From Macrostomum hystrix (Eukaryota; Platyhelminthes; Macrostomidae): 64,000 nucleotides of DNA. Below, in pieces: positions 1-10,862 of the stretch (its first letter is position 1; the number at the start of each line of letters is the position of its first letter). The notes beneath the pieces were generated by a model. The model was not told the origin of the DNA. It saw only the letters and a list, made by a program, of their open reading frames with translations, and ran no database searches. The DNA is taken from the NCBI GenBank assembly GCA_950097015.1, contig CATNEN010000001.1, positions 6,309,001 through 6,373,000 on the forward strand, in the 5' to 3' direction. Made by a program: the position numbers and the translations under genes.

Positions 1-1560
1 TAAGAGGGTCTGTAGCCAGTTGGCTTGTCAGTTTATTAGTGGGGTAAGATTGTCTGTAGCCAGTTGGCTTGTCAGTTTATTAGTGGTGTAAGAGGGTCTG
101 TAGTCAGTTGGCTTGTCAGTTTATTAGTGGTGTAAGATTGTCTGTAGCCAGTTGGCTTGTCAGTTTATTAGTGGTGTAAGAGGGTCTGTAGTCAGTTGGC
201 TTGTCAGTTTATTAGTGGTGTAAGATTGTCTGTAGCCAGTTGGCTTGTCAGTTTATTAGTGGTGTAAGAGGGTCTGTAGTCAGTTGGCTTGTCAGTTTAT
301 TAGTGGTGTAAGATTGTCTGTAGCCAGTTGGCTTGTCAGTTTATTAGTGGTGTAAGAGGGTCTGTAGTCAGTTGGCTTGTCAGTTTATTAGTGGTGTAAG
401 ATGGTCTGTAGTCAGTTGGCTTGTCAGTTTATTAGTGGTGTAAGAGGGTCTGTAGTCAGTTGGCTTGTCAGTTTATTAGTGGTGTAAGATTGTCTGTAGC
501 CAGTTGGCTTGTCAGTTTATTAGTGGTGTAAGAGGGTCTGTAGTCAGTTGGCTTGTCAGTTTATTAGTGGTGTAAGAGGGTCTGTAGTCAGTTGGCTTGT
601 CAGTTTATTAGTGGTGTAAGATTGTCTGTAGCCAGTTGGCTTGTCAGTTTATTAGTGGTGTAAGAGGGTCTGTAGTCAGTTGGCTTGTCAGTTTATTAGT
701 GGTGTAAGATGGTCTGTAGTCAGTTGGCTTTTCAGTTTATTAGTGGTGTAAGAGGGTCTGTAGTCAGTTGGCTTGTCAGTTTATTAGTGGTGTAAGATTG
801 TCTGTAGCCAGTTGGCTTGTCAGTTTATTAGTGGTGTAAGAGGGTCTGTAGTCAGTTGGCTTGTCAGTTTATTAGTGGTGTAAGAGGGTCTGTAGTCAGT
901 TGGCTTGTCAGTTTATTAGTGGTGTAAGATTGTCTGTAGCCAGTTGGCTTGTCAGTTTATTAGTGGTGTAAGAGGGTCTGTAGTCAGTTGGCTTGTCAGT
1001 TTATTAGTGGTGTAAGAGGGTCTGTAGTCAGTTGGCTTGTCAGTTTATTAGTGGTGTAAGATTGTCTGTAGTCATTTGGCTTGTCAGTTTATTAGTGGTG
1101 TAAGAGGGTCTGTAGTCAGTTGGCTTGTCAGTTTATTAGTGGTGTAAGAGGGTCTGTAGTCAGTTAGCTTGTCAGTTTATTAGTGGTGTAAGATTGTCTG
1201 TAGTCAGTTGGCTTGTCAGTTTATTAGTGGTGTAAGAGGGTCTGTAGTCAGTTGGCTTGTCAGTTTATTAGTGGTGTAAGATTGTCTGTAGTCAGTTAGC
1301 TTGTCAGTTTATTAGTGGTGTAAGAGGGTCTGTAGTCAGTTGGCTTGTCAGTTTATTAGTGGTGTAAGAGGGTCTGTAGTCAGTTGGCTTGTCAGTTTAT
1401 TAGTGGTGTAAGAGGGTCTGTAGTCAGTTGGCTTGTCAGTTTATTAGTGGTGTAAGAGGGTCTGTAGTCAGTTGGCTTGTCAGTTTATTAGTGGGGTAAG
1501 ATTGTCTGTAGCCAGTTGGCTTGTCAGTTTATTAGTGGTGTAAGAGGGTCTGTAGTCAGT
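1..1560. repeat. 44-bp minisatellite, about 35 copies
   Basis: The unit is 44 bp with core CAGTTGGCTTGTCAGTTTAT, repeated head to tail from the window edge until the abrupt junction at 1560/1561. Units carry either AGGGTC or ATTGTC near their start. These alternate over much of the array, giving an 88-bp higher-order period in places. The array continues off the left edge. Confidence 0.97.
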
Positions 1561-1611
1561 TTCGAAAATTGGTCTAAAAATCAATGCAGCAAACCCGATT
1601 AGATTACTTAC

Positions 1612-1947
1612 TCTTTTAAGGTATAGAGCCATGCCCAATAAAGTGAGGTAGAGAATCGTCTGCCTGTGAAACAAACACTGAGCAACCGGTTCGTCGCTAT
1701 TGTAAAGCGACGGGCAGTCCAACAATTGAAAGTAGCTAGTTCGAAATGCATTTGCTGTTATTTCCAGTTTTCGTTTAAGTCTATCGATGTCCTGGGATTT
1801 TAAAATGGTTAGTAGCCATCTCGTGTTAGGATGATCCAGTGGATAGAATTTCGGTACTGCATAGTAGTAGCAGGAGTCTAGTCCATACAGAGGGTCCAAG
1901 TAAGCTGACGGTTGCGGCAGATTTGCCAGCATCTGCTGATTTTGCAT
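1612..1947 (-). CDS. Possible first coding exon of an unrecognised minus-strand gene
   Basis: An open frame starts at an ATG whose 5' end is 1947, with an in-frame TAG two codons upstream. It runs 112 codons to AAAAGA followed by GTAAGT (1611 down to 1606), a strong splice-donor match. Beyond that the frame drifts into the 44-bp minisatellite, which would then lie in the intron, as minisatellites do elsewhere in this window. The peptide is of normal composition, rich in Leu, Tyr and Pro, with a hydrophobic stretch near its end (TILYLTLLGMALYL). I do not recognise it. If ASAP extends leftwards, this would be a gene nested in an ASAP intron on the opposite strand. It could also be a chance frame: there is no homology or expression support. 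Confidence 0.33.
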
Positions 1948-3529
1948 CGACTAATTTAGCTGTCGCTTAGTACAGGATAATCCGTGCAATTTTCTTTAAC
2001 AGACTAGTCTAACTTTGTTTCTTTCATAATTTTTGCCTCTTTCATTTATTAGCTGTTTTAGTCAGTCTGTGCAAAGCTTTGCAAAGCCATAGACTATAGA
2101 GATCTAGAGACAAGTTCAAGGCTTTTGAATTGCACAAGAACGAGTACTTGTAGGGTCATTCTCAAATTAATGCTCGGAAATAGTGTGTTGTAAAAAAAGT
2201 TTTTGACAATTGCAAAAAACTTTATTTATTCTAATCTGTGTCTCTAGTAGAGTGCAAAATAGAAACCAGAACCACAAAATAACATTAATATGGACCAGCA
2301 TTTACATTTGTTTATTGCCTTCAAAAACACCGTAAATTATTTTGCTTTCTGACGTACATTTTGCTATTAGATAAGGTCATACAAAAAGTACATATTTTTT
2401 TTAGTTTTCGTATATTAAACATAGTTGTCTTATTTTAGAAAAATCTTTTATTATTGTTTTTTGTTATATCTAATAAAATTAACATAGTTAATGTACATTT
2501 TTTCTGAAAAAATTCAAAATTTTCCAAGGTCCAGAAGCTTCGAACAATTGGAATGTATACATATAGCACAATTTTTATTTAATTGGCCGTCAAGGAAATT
2601 CTTGTAATAAAATGAAGCAATGATGATATGAAATTCAGAGGTGCGTGTCTTGTCAATAAAAATTCACATTTTTACACTATTTTGGCATTTCTTATGTCAT
2701 GAAATCTCCTTTCCAGACACAAAAAATGTTACAATAAGCAAATTATGGTGTATCTTTCATTTTCTATAATAATTAGAAATATTCAAAACACGTAGATTTA
2801 TTCCTTAGGAAGGTGGCATCATATCTGTAATATTTCCATGTATTAAGGTACCAGTATATGCGAGAAATCTTTTTTCTTGACAGTGTTGTTGTGCATAAGC
2901 ATTCGAGTCGATTTTTATATTTTTTATGTTTGCTGTTTTTAAATACAATTAGTATATTGCTAATAATTACGAATTAATTCAGATACAGTATCGTGATATA
3001 AATATATATAAGAGAATGCGAATTGCTTCTGTCTTTTTATTTTATTCGCTTTCAAAAATGGAGCTTCAATACCTCACAGAATTTATTTACCTTTTAGTTT
3101 TCAAATGAAATTCTTCGAAAAAAGCTGAGTCACAGCACTTAGTGGCATAAATTTAATAGTCATTTTAGCTTAGATTACTTTTAAATTCATTAGATGGGAG
3201 TAGTACTTAATATTTTATCATAATTAAGCTTGCAGTCGTGAACTTTTATGGCAAATGCGCATGCGCGGAAAATTTAAAACTTCGCAAAAAATTTATTTGT
3301 GATTTTAAACAACGTAAGAATGCAGTAAAAACGCTATTTTTTCATTTTTTCAAATGTTTAGAAAACTTTCAAAAGTATTGAATCCTCGCAGCACACTTTA
3401 AAACGATAAAAATAGTGAAAAAAATATTTTTTTTGTTAATGCCTTCTCGGTACATAATTTTGAGAATGACCCTGTAGTGTTTTTGTATTAGTACATAATC
3501 TTTTTTTAGTAAACATCCCGCTAAAAAAT
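1948..3529. other. AT-rich non-coding stretch
   Basis: Strongly AT-rich, with many stops in all frames and no repeat array. Probably the ASAP intron upstream of the first visible exon. I see no exon or RNA gene in it. Confidence 0.55.
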
Positions 3530-3905
3530 TGGGATTTTTTGTTTGGGGTGATTCCAGTTGGAATCTGCGGTGTTTCCAGAAAAAGAAACAGTCGAACGCT
3601 GGAAACAGACCAATCGGATAAAACTGGGCGGTTTCTCGGTGCTTCTTGGTGGCGAAATGGTATCACCCAAAAAATCCGCCAGTTCGTGAGATTCCATGCT
3701 CAGAAACCGCCGAGGAATCGACCGTAAAGAATTCTCTCGTTGTCCCATGGGCCACTGGTTCGGGTGATTTTTCGGCGGTTTCCGCACAATTTACGATCAC
3801 ATCGGCTGCTTCCTGGGTGGTTTCTTTAACTCTTGCGAGATAGGGGGGATTTTGGTAGATTCCACTCCTATTTTGCACAACCCGCCGAAGAAGCAGCCGA
3901 ATTTT
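3530..3905. repeat. GC-richer block with nested inverted repeats
   Basis: Base composition rises clearly above the AT-rich flanks. The motif GGCGGTTTC and its complement occur several times (near 3626, 3703 and 3772). TCGGCTGCTTCC near 3803 pairs with AAGAAGCAGCCGA near 3889. GATTTTTTGTTTGGGGTGAT near 3532 pairs imperfectly with ATCACCCAAAAAATCC near 3661. It resembles a decayed foldback or MITE-like insertion in the ASAP intron. No transposase is visible, so this is inference. Confidence 0.4.
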
Positions 3906-3970
3906 TTACAGTGATGTAATTTATTGTTTTGCTTTACATTTATTTCGTTTTGTCTCCTTTAAATTTTCAG

Positions 3971-4056
3971 TTCTTTATTAAGGCCAATGATGTCAAGACA
4001 AAGAAAAGATCAGGCCTCATGCAATACCTGATCGATTATTATACTGCTCAAATGAT
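3971..4056 (+). CDS. ASAP exon: BAR domain, C-terminal part (a)
   Basis: Acceptor TTTTCAG ends at 3970 and donor GTGAGT starts at 4057. Encodes [16 protein letters not shown] then [12 protein letters not shown]. This aligns with the ASAP BAR helix that reads IKVNEIKTKKG...LIKYYHAQ in vertebrates. Ends in phase 2. Confidence 0.9.
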
Positions 4057-7000
4057 GTGAGTTGTTTTTCTTAAAATTATCTTCGAAATTCGAAACAGTT
4101 TAAATTAGCATTTATCCATTGTGTTCTCACTCTATCAAGGTATTTCGAAGAGTCGGTGAAGACTCTAAAACACCTGGGCTGCTACATGCAGGACATGGTT
4201 AGCACTGTTGAAGAATTGCGCAATGAGCAAGACGAAGAGAGGCGCACCCTCGTACGACTAAGAGACGAACTTAAGACCGCCCTTGCTGAGAGAGACGTAA
4301 GTTGGTTTTGATGAACTGTACCTGTGTGGCTTCTAATATTTGTTTCGCCTATTTCGAGTCGCTTTTTTATGTCACTTATTTTACTTCACAATCCTTCTTG
4401 CTATGTCTCTCAATCATTTGTTTCACAAGGCTTACAATGTGCTCGAGTCCTTATTCCAATTGCTATGGCTTTAAATCCTGATTGATTTGGCTTTTTATCG
4501 ATATGATATTGATATGAAACCTGATTGCTATTTGCCTGACTCCTGGTTGCTATGTTACTGAATCCTGGTTGCTATGTGACTGAATCCTGGTTGCTATGTT
4601 ACGGAATCCTGGTTGCTATGTTACTGAATCCTGGTTGCTATGTAACTAAATCCTGGTTGCTATGTAACTGAATCCTGGTTGCTATGTGCCTGAATCCTGG
4701 TTGCTATGTAACTGAATCCTGGTTGCTATGTAACTGAATCCTGGTTGCTATGTAACTGAATCCTGGTTGCTATGTGCCTGAATCCTGGTTGCTATGTAAC
4801 TGAATCCTGGTTGCTATGTGACTGAGTCGTGGTTGCTATGTTTGTTGATAATGCAACCTTTGCTTACAATACATTCGAATTATGAATTTTATACAATGAA
4901 TTTCATAATTTGATTTCGTGTCAATAACGCCCGTTTTTTAGTTGTAGAACTTTTTTTAATTTTCTTGGTAAGTTTGTTGCCTGTTTCAATTGCCTAGAAA
5001 AAATGCATATGGCTATAAAATGATGCTGCTATTGGTTTTCAGCTTCTATTTCAAACTAAGTAACTTCAATTTCGTCCGCCAGACCGGCCTGCCCAAATTA
5101 GAGTAAATCAATTTAATAAAATGTACGTCAAAATTATGTATTGAAAGTACAGGCCCATCATGGCCTATATTAATGTTTGAAGCTGGATGAAATAGAAGTT
5201 GAAAACCGATACTGGAGCACTTTAAAAAGCAATTTTTGGCACATGGAGGCCTTGATTATGAGCTCGATGAGGCTACAAATAAGGAAATAAATTATCAAAA
5301 CGTGATCCTTTGTTCCGCCTCCAATCAGAAGCAAGCACTAAATTATTTGTGCAGAAAAACAATTTACTAAATTTCTGCGCAAGAAACAGTTTTCTCCTAA
5401 ACTAAAAACGTGGTTTTCTGTCATTCTACGAGCGTATTCCTAGTGGTACTTAATTGTATAAAAAGTAGAATCAGTTGACTCACTAATTAAAAGTCGTTCA
5501 CTCGTTCCTGGCACGAATGCTATGAAGCACTTTTATTCACTCATAAAAACATTGCCAATCAGAAATCTTCAGCTAAAAATGATTGATTTATAATCTTAAG
5601 AATAGAATGTACAATTTAGTCGTATTTATTCTGGACGTTACTTAACCACTTACAAAAATTGATTTCTTTGATTGTGCATTTTAACAGTTGCTTTTTTAAG
5701 TGTTCATGCTAATAATTAAAGGACTAGTATGAAGAAATTAATGTTATCTTACCTGTTATTTAATAATTTATTGTATTCCTTTATTCTATTATTTTTAATA
5801 AAAAACTCATTTGTTTTAGCTGGCCAGTCATAGTAGACGAATGTCTGCGGTAAGAAAGTGATGCAATGAGCAATTATTTCTAATAAAATTTATTTTTCAT
5901 AGTTCATGTTGTCATATATTTATTAGTACTTCTAATAATATTATTAGATATATCGCAATACCTTTTAGAATATGTGTGCATAGTTATTTTCTTATCTAAG
6001 TCTCATCTGCATCATTATATTCTTAGTTAGGTTGATCAATCCGAGTTACTATCTTTCATCGAACTAGTGCATCGATTGAGCGAGCTGTAACCTAATGCAA
6101 TAATATGTTCACTGCTGCTTTGTTGTACAAATATGACAACGCCCTGTTTCTTTTGTGCTATGATGATTGTATATTTATAATCTTGATACTCAGCAATAGA
6201 AATTTTGTCATCTTTGTTGTACAAATCAATAATTCAATACGAGTTATATTAATGTCTCTTTATAGTGAGCCAGTGGTAGCTATATATTCAATTCGCCCAT
6301 AGATAGATGAGACAGAAGAGATAAGGCAAGGAAGAGATGAGATAGGGAAGAGATGAGACAAGAGAAAGATGAGGTAGGGGAGATATTAGACGGGGGGAGA
6401 GATGAGGGAGACATGAGACAAGGGGAGACGTAAGATGGTGAGATAAGAGACGGGCGGAGATAAGAGACAAAGGGAAGATTAGAGACATGGGGAATAAGCT
6501 AAGAGAGAGAGATGAGACTAGTGAGTATGTTTATACAGTATGTTTATATGTTTAGCCTGTGAGTCAAATGTACTAGCTGGCCCTGTTCTGAAATGCTCAC
6601 ATCATACTACCCTTATTTCGCTTTTTTCAAATGTTGCATAACAGAATTATAAAACTTATTGCGCAATAACCAAAACAATCCTGATCCCTAACTAAGACGC
6701 CAAGCGCACTCACCTCGGGTGGCTCTCTGTCCATGTCAGCGGCTGGCGCTGCCGGTAGTCTCGCTGCTTCTTCATCTGGCGGAGCAGCCGCAGCAGCAAC
6801 AGCAGCAGCAGCAGCGGTGGCAGCCTCCGGCTCAGCTTCATCATCAGCAGCCGGTGCGGGTTACTCGCTGCACCAGAGTCAGGGTAACAGAGCGCACGGC
6901 ACCTGTAAAATTGGCTACCTAATGAAGCGCTCCGAGGGCAAGGTGAAACGAGTCTGGCAGAAGCGTCGAGCAGCTGTTGATGAGGATCGATTTCTTCTCT

Positions 7001-10000
7001 ATCACGCCGACGAATCCAAGCCGCCGGTTTCTCTGCTGCTGCTCACCTGTCAGGTGCGCCAGTCTCCTGAGGATCGAAGCAAACGAGCTTTTAGATTGAT
7101 ATCTAACAACCGGACTTATTATTTCCAATGCGACTCCGGCCCCGATGCTGAGCATTGGGTCTCCGTGCTCAATAATGCCAAAGAGAAAGTATTTCAAGCC
7201 GCTATGGGCGCGCCATTGTCCGGCGTTAACGACGGCAGCTCCGGTTCCGGCGCCAATCCGGCTGAGAATCTGCGAGCGGCCATCATTAGGGAGATTCGCT
7301 GTCTGCCTGGCAACAATGTGTGCGCCGACTGCTGCGCTCCTGGTGAGTGGGGCCTCGGCTTGCTGGATAGGAATTGCTGGGACTCTCCAACATCCTTTTG
7401 GGACTTCTCTTATTCTTTTACTTTATAATTCCCCTCATTCCTCTTATAATTCCCCTCATTCCTCTTATAATTCCCCTCATTCCTCTTATAATTCCCCTCA
7501 TTCTTCTTATAATTCCCCTCATTCCTCTTATAATTCCCCTCATTCTTCTTATAATTCCCCTCATTCCTCTTATAATTCCCCTCATTCCTCTTATAATTCC
7601 CCTCATTCCTCTTATAATTCCCCTCATTCTTCTTATTATTCCCCTCATTCCTCTTATAATTCCCCTCATTCCTCTTATAATTCCCCTCATTCCTCTTATA
7701 ATTCCCCTCATTCCTCTTATAATTCCCCTCATTCCTTCAGGAACTCCCCCATTCCTCTGGTAGTTTCCCTCATTCCTCTAGGATTTTCCTTCATTCCTCT
7801 TGGAATTCCTGTCATTCCTTTAGTAAATGCCCTCATTCATTTAGGCCCTCAACGCCCTTTATTCGTCAAGGAATTCCCCTCATTTGTTTTTTGATTTCCC
7901 TTATTCCTCTAGGAACTGCACTCATTCTACCTAGGATTATCATCATTCCTCTAGGAATTCCCTCATCCTCTAGGGATTCCCCTTATCCTCTAGGGATTCC
8001 CCTCATTCCATGTAGAGATTCCCTTTATTCCTCTAGGGATTCCCATCATTCACCTAGGATTTTCCCTCATTTCTCTAGGAATTTCCCCATTTCTTTAGAG
8101 ATTTCCCTCATTCTTTTTTTATTTTCCAACTTCTTTAGAGATATCCATTATTCCCCTAGGAATTCGCCTCATTCTTCTGGGGATTTCCCTAATTCCTCTA
8201 GGACTTCCCTCTTGGACTTTCCGCATTCCTCTCCTTATTCCACTCATTTATCTAGGCATTTTCTTAATTCCTCTAGGGATTCCCAGTATTTCATAAAAGA
8301 TTTCCCTTTATATCCTTTAAATGTGTCCTTTATGTGGAGATTTCTAACCCGATTAATTTCGCAAATTGTCCTTAATTACAGTTTAGTATTATATTTAGTA
8401 CATGCTATAACCAACCTGTCCGCAGATCCTGAGTGGATGAGCACCAACCTGGGCATTCTGATCTGCCTGGAGTGCTGCGGCATCCACCGCGATCTCGGTG
8501 TACACATCTCCCGCACCCAGTCGCTGGTCATGGACGATCTGACCACGGCCCAACTGCTAGTCAGTCGCTTCGTTGGCAACAAGATGTTCAACGAAGTATT
8601 TGAAGCTGTCATGCCGGATAATGTTAAACCGCGCGCCGCTGTTAATAGCTCTGTGGACTTGTGAGTTCGACTGACTTGCTGAATAGGGGATCCTAATTAA
8701 GTTTTTGATTACCTACGAGTATAAAATGGGATTTTTATTTGAGGGCCTGCGACACTTGAAAATGGGATTTTAATCATAATTTTGAGAAATTGCTTTTTTA
8801 ACTGAATTGTACTCACGCACTACTCAAACCGCCCCAAACTTATCCAGGCAGCAACTAATGGACACTAGGAAGATTTTCATTCGCGCCAAATACGTTGATC
8901 GTTGCTACGTATTTCGCACCGTCAATCTACCTTCGTCTGCAGCGTCGGCCTCCGGCGTCGACTCGCCAAACGCCGTCGAAGGCCTTCAATCGTTGAAAAG
9001 CGATTTGTTAAAAGCTGTTAGGCATCAGAACATGCCGCTACTGTTGCAGGCTTTCGCCGAAGGCTGCGACCTATTTGCCCAGTACAGCAACGGCGAGACG
9101 GCGATGCACATTCTGCTCCGGGAGGGCGACGAGTGCGTGAGCTTGGCCATCGTTGACTTCATGCTGCAGAACTCGCCTGCCGCGGCTTTGAAACGATCCA
9201 CCGTATCTTCGGGCGAGACCCTGCTGCACTATTGCGTCAATTACAATAGGCCCGACTGCTTGAAGCTCTGCCTGCGCACCTCGCTGTCTGCTAGTCTGGG
9301 CGTCAGGAATCACGCTGGACTGACTGCGACGGATATTTGCGATCAGCTCAACTTGCCAATCTGCTCTGATTTGGTTAGTTTTATGACCTACTGTACCTTG
9401 CTGGGGGCCGAATGAGGAACAATCAGAAACAATATATAGGCAACGGTTAATAGATCCGGGTTTGTTTAGCGGCCACAAATAGTGCCGGTTAACAGATGCG
9501 GCTGTGTCACTGGCTTTACAACTGTCCTATTCTTCACCCCCACATAATTACCAAATCCATCAGCTTCGAGCCCTGGAGAACGGCAATACGGCAGTGTTTG
9601 AAAATGTGACGAATTTCGAATGGCGTCTAGCCTCAAGCGGCGCCGGGGCAACTGGCTCGTACGAGGACATGTATCCTTCGGTTGATTATTATTCGGACGA
9701 CGATGCGTCTAGCGGCGCAGCGGGCGGCGTTGCAGTCGGCGCCGCAGCAGTCGACGCTGATTTTCCTCAGCTGCGCACCCTCACCGCTTCGTCGACATCC
9801 GGAGGCGGCGGCGGCGGCAGCGGGTCCGCCACGCTAGCCGGAGGCCCCAGCGGTCGTCGTCGAGGCTGGTCCTATTATCCGTCGCCCAGCAAGTCGGCCA
9901 CATCGACGCCAAAAGCGACTTCGGGCTCAGTGCCGATATCTGCTTCGGCTGGTGCCGCGGGTGCATCTGGATCGCCTAGGATCCAGCAGCAGCAGCAGCA

Positions 10001-10696
10001 GCAGCAGCAGTCAGCTGGTAGCTACGGCAGCGGATTTGTTACACTACCTCGTCGACCCAGCAAGGTTTGTCTTATTTTTGCCTATAGGTCGAGAGTTCGA
10101 AGCCTAGCCAAGAAAATTCGCGTGTGGGTTTCGGCCACTCTGTCCACGGACTATTAGGTGTCAACTCTTCCTCTATTTGTAAATGATTTTGTTCAATTAT
10201 TTGCCAGGTGAAAAAGGCTCCACCGCCGCCGCCGTCAACTAGTTCAACAATGACAGCGGCAGCAGCTCCGGCTGCGTCCTCGTCTTCAACGGCCATGTCG
10301 ATGTCGCTCTACGGCTCCGAGTCGCTGTTCAAATCGCCGCTGCCAGCGAATCCGAGTCGGTCAGCCGCGGCCGCCAACGGCAATTCAAATCTGATGCCCG
10401 CCGACTCGCGCCAGCTGCGTCGGGCCGGCTCCTACGACAACATCGACGTCATCATCGACGCCTTGATGGAAGATCCTACTGGAGAAGACGAAGGCGATGC
10501 CAGCGACAATGAGGAGGACTATGCCGGGAGGCGAAGGCGGCAGCCGCAGCCGCAGCCGCAGCCGCGTCACACTCTGCACAAAGCTGTGCCCGATGATCCG
10601 TCGGTTGATAAACGGAATTGGACTAGTCCCAAGGTTTCCACGGCGGTGGCTGTGAAGCTGAAGCCTGCACTGCCGCCGGGGCAGCCGCTCGCTACT

Positions 10697-10741
<45 letters not shown>

Positions 10742-10827
10742 GCACCGCCCAAACGAGCTCCTAAGCCAAAGATAGATAAATCCTTGTTAGCAATGTCACC
10801 TACCAGTAAGCAGTCGCCTCAAGCTGT

Positions 10828-10862
<35 letters not shown>

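Noticed and set aside
1-1560. CRISPR array
   Set aside because: Units are contiguous with no unique spacers, and the genome is eukaryotic.
7145-7894. A 249-codon plus frame overlapping the PH exon and running through the 21-bp repeat
   Set aside because: It is out of frame with the PH domain, and its tail is the repeat.
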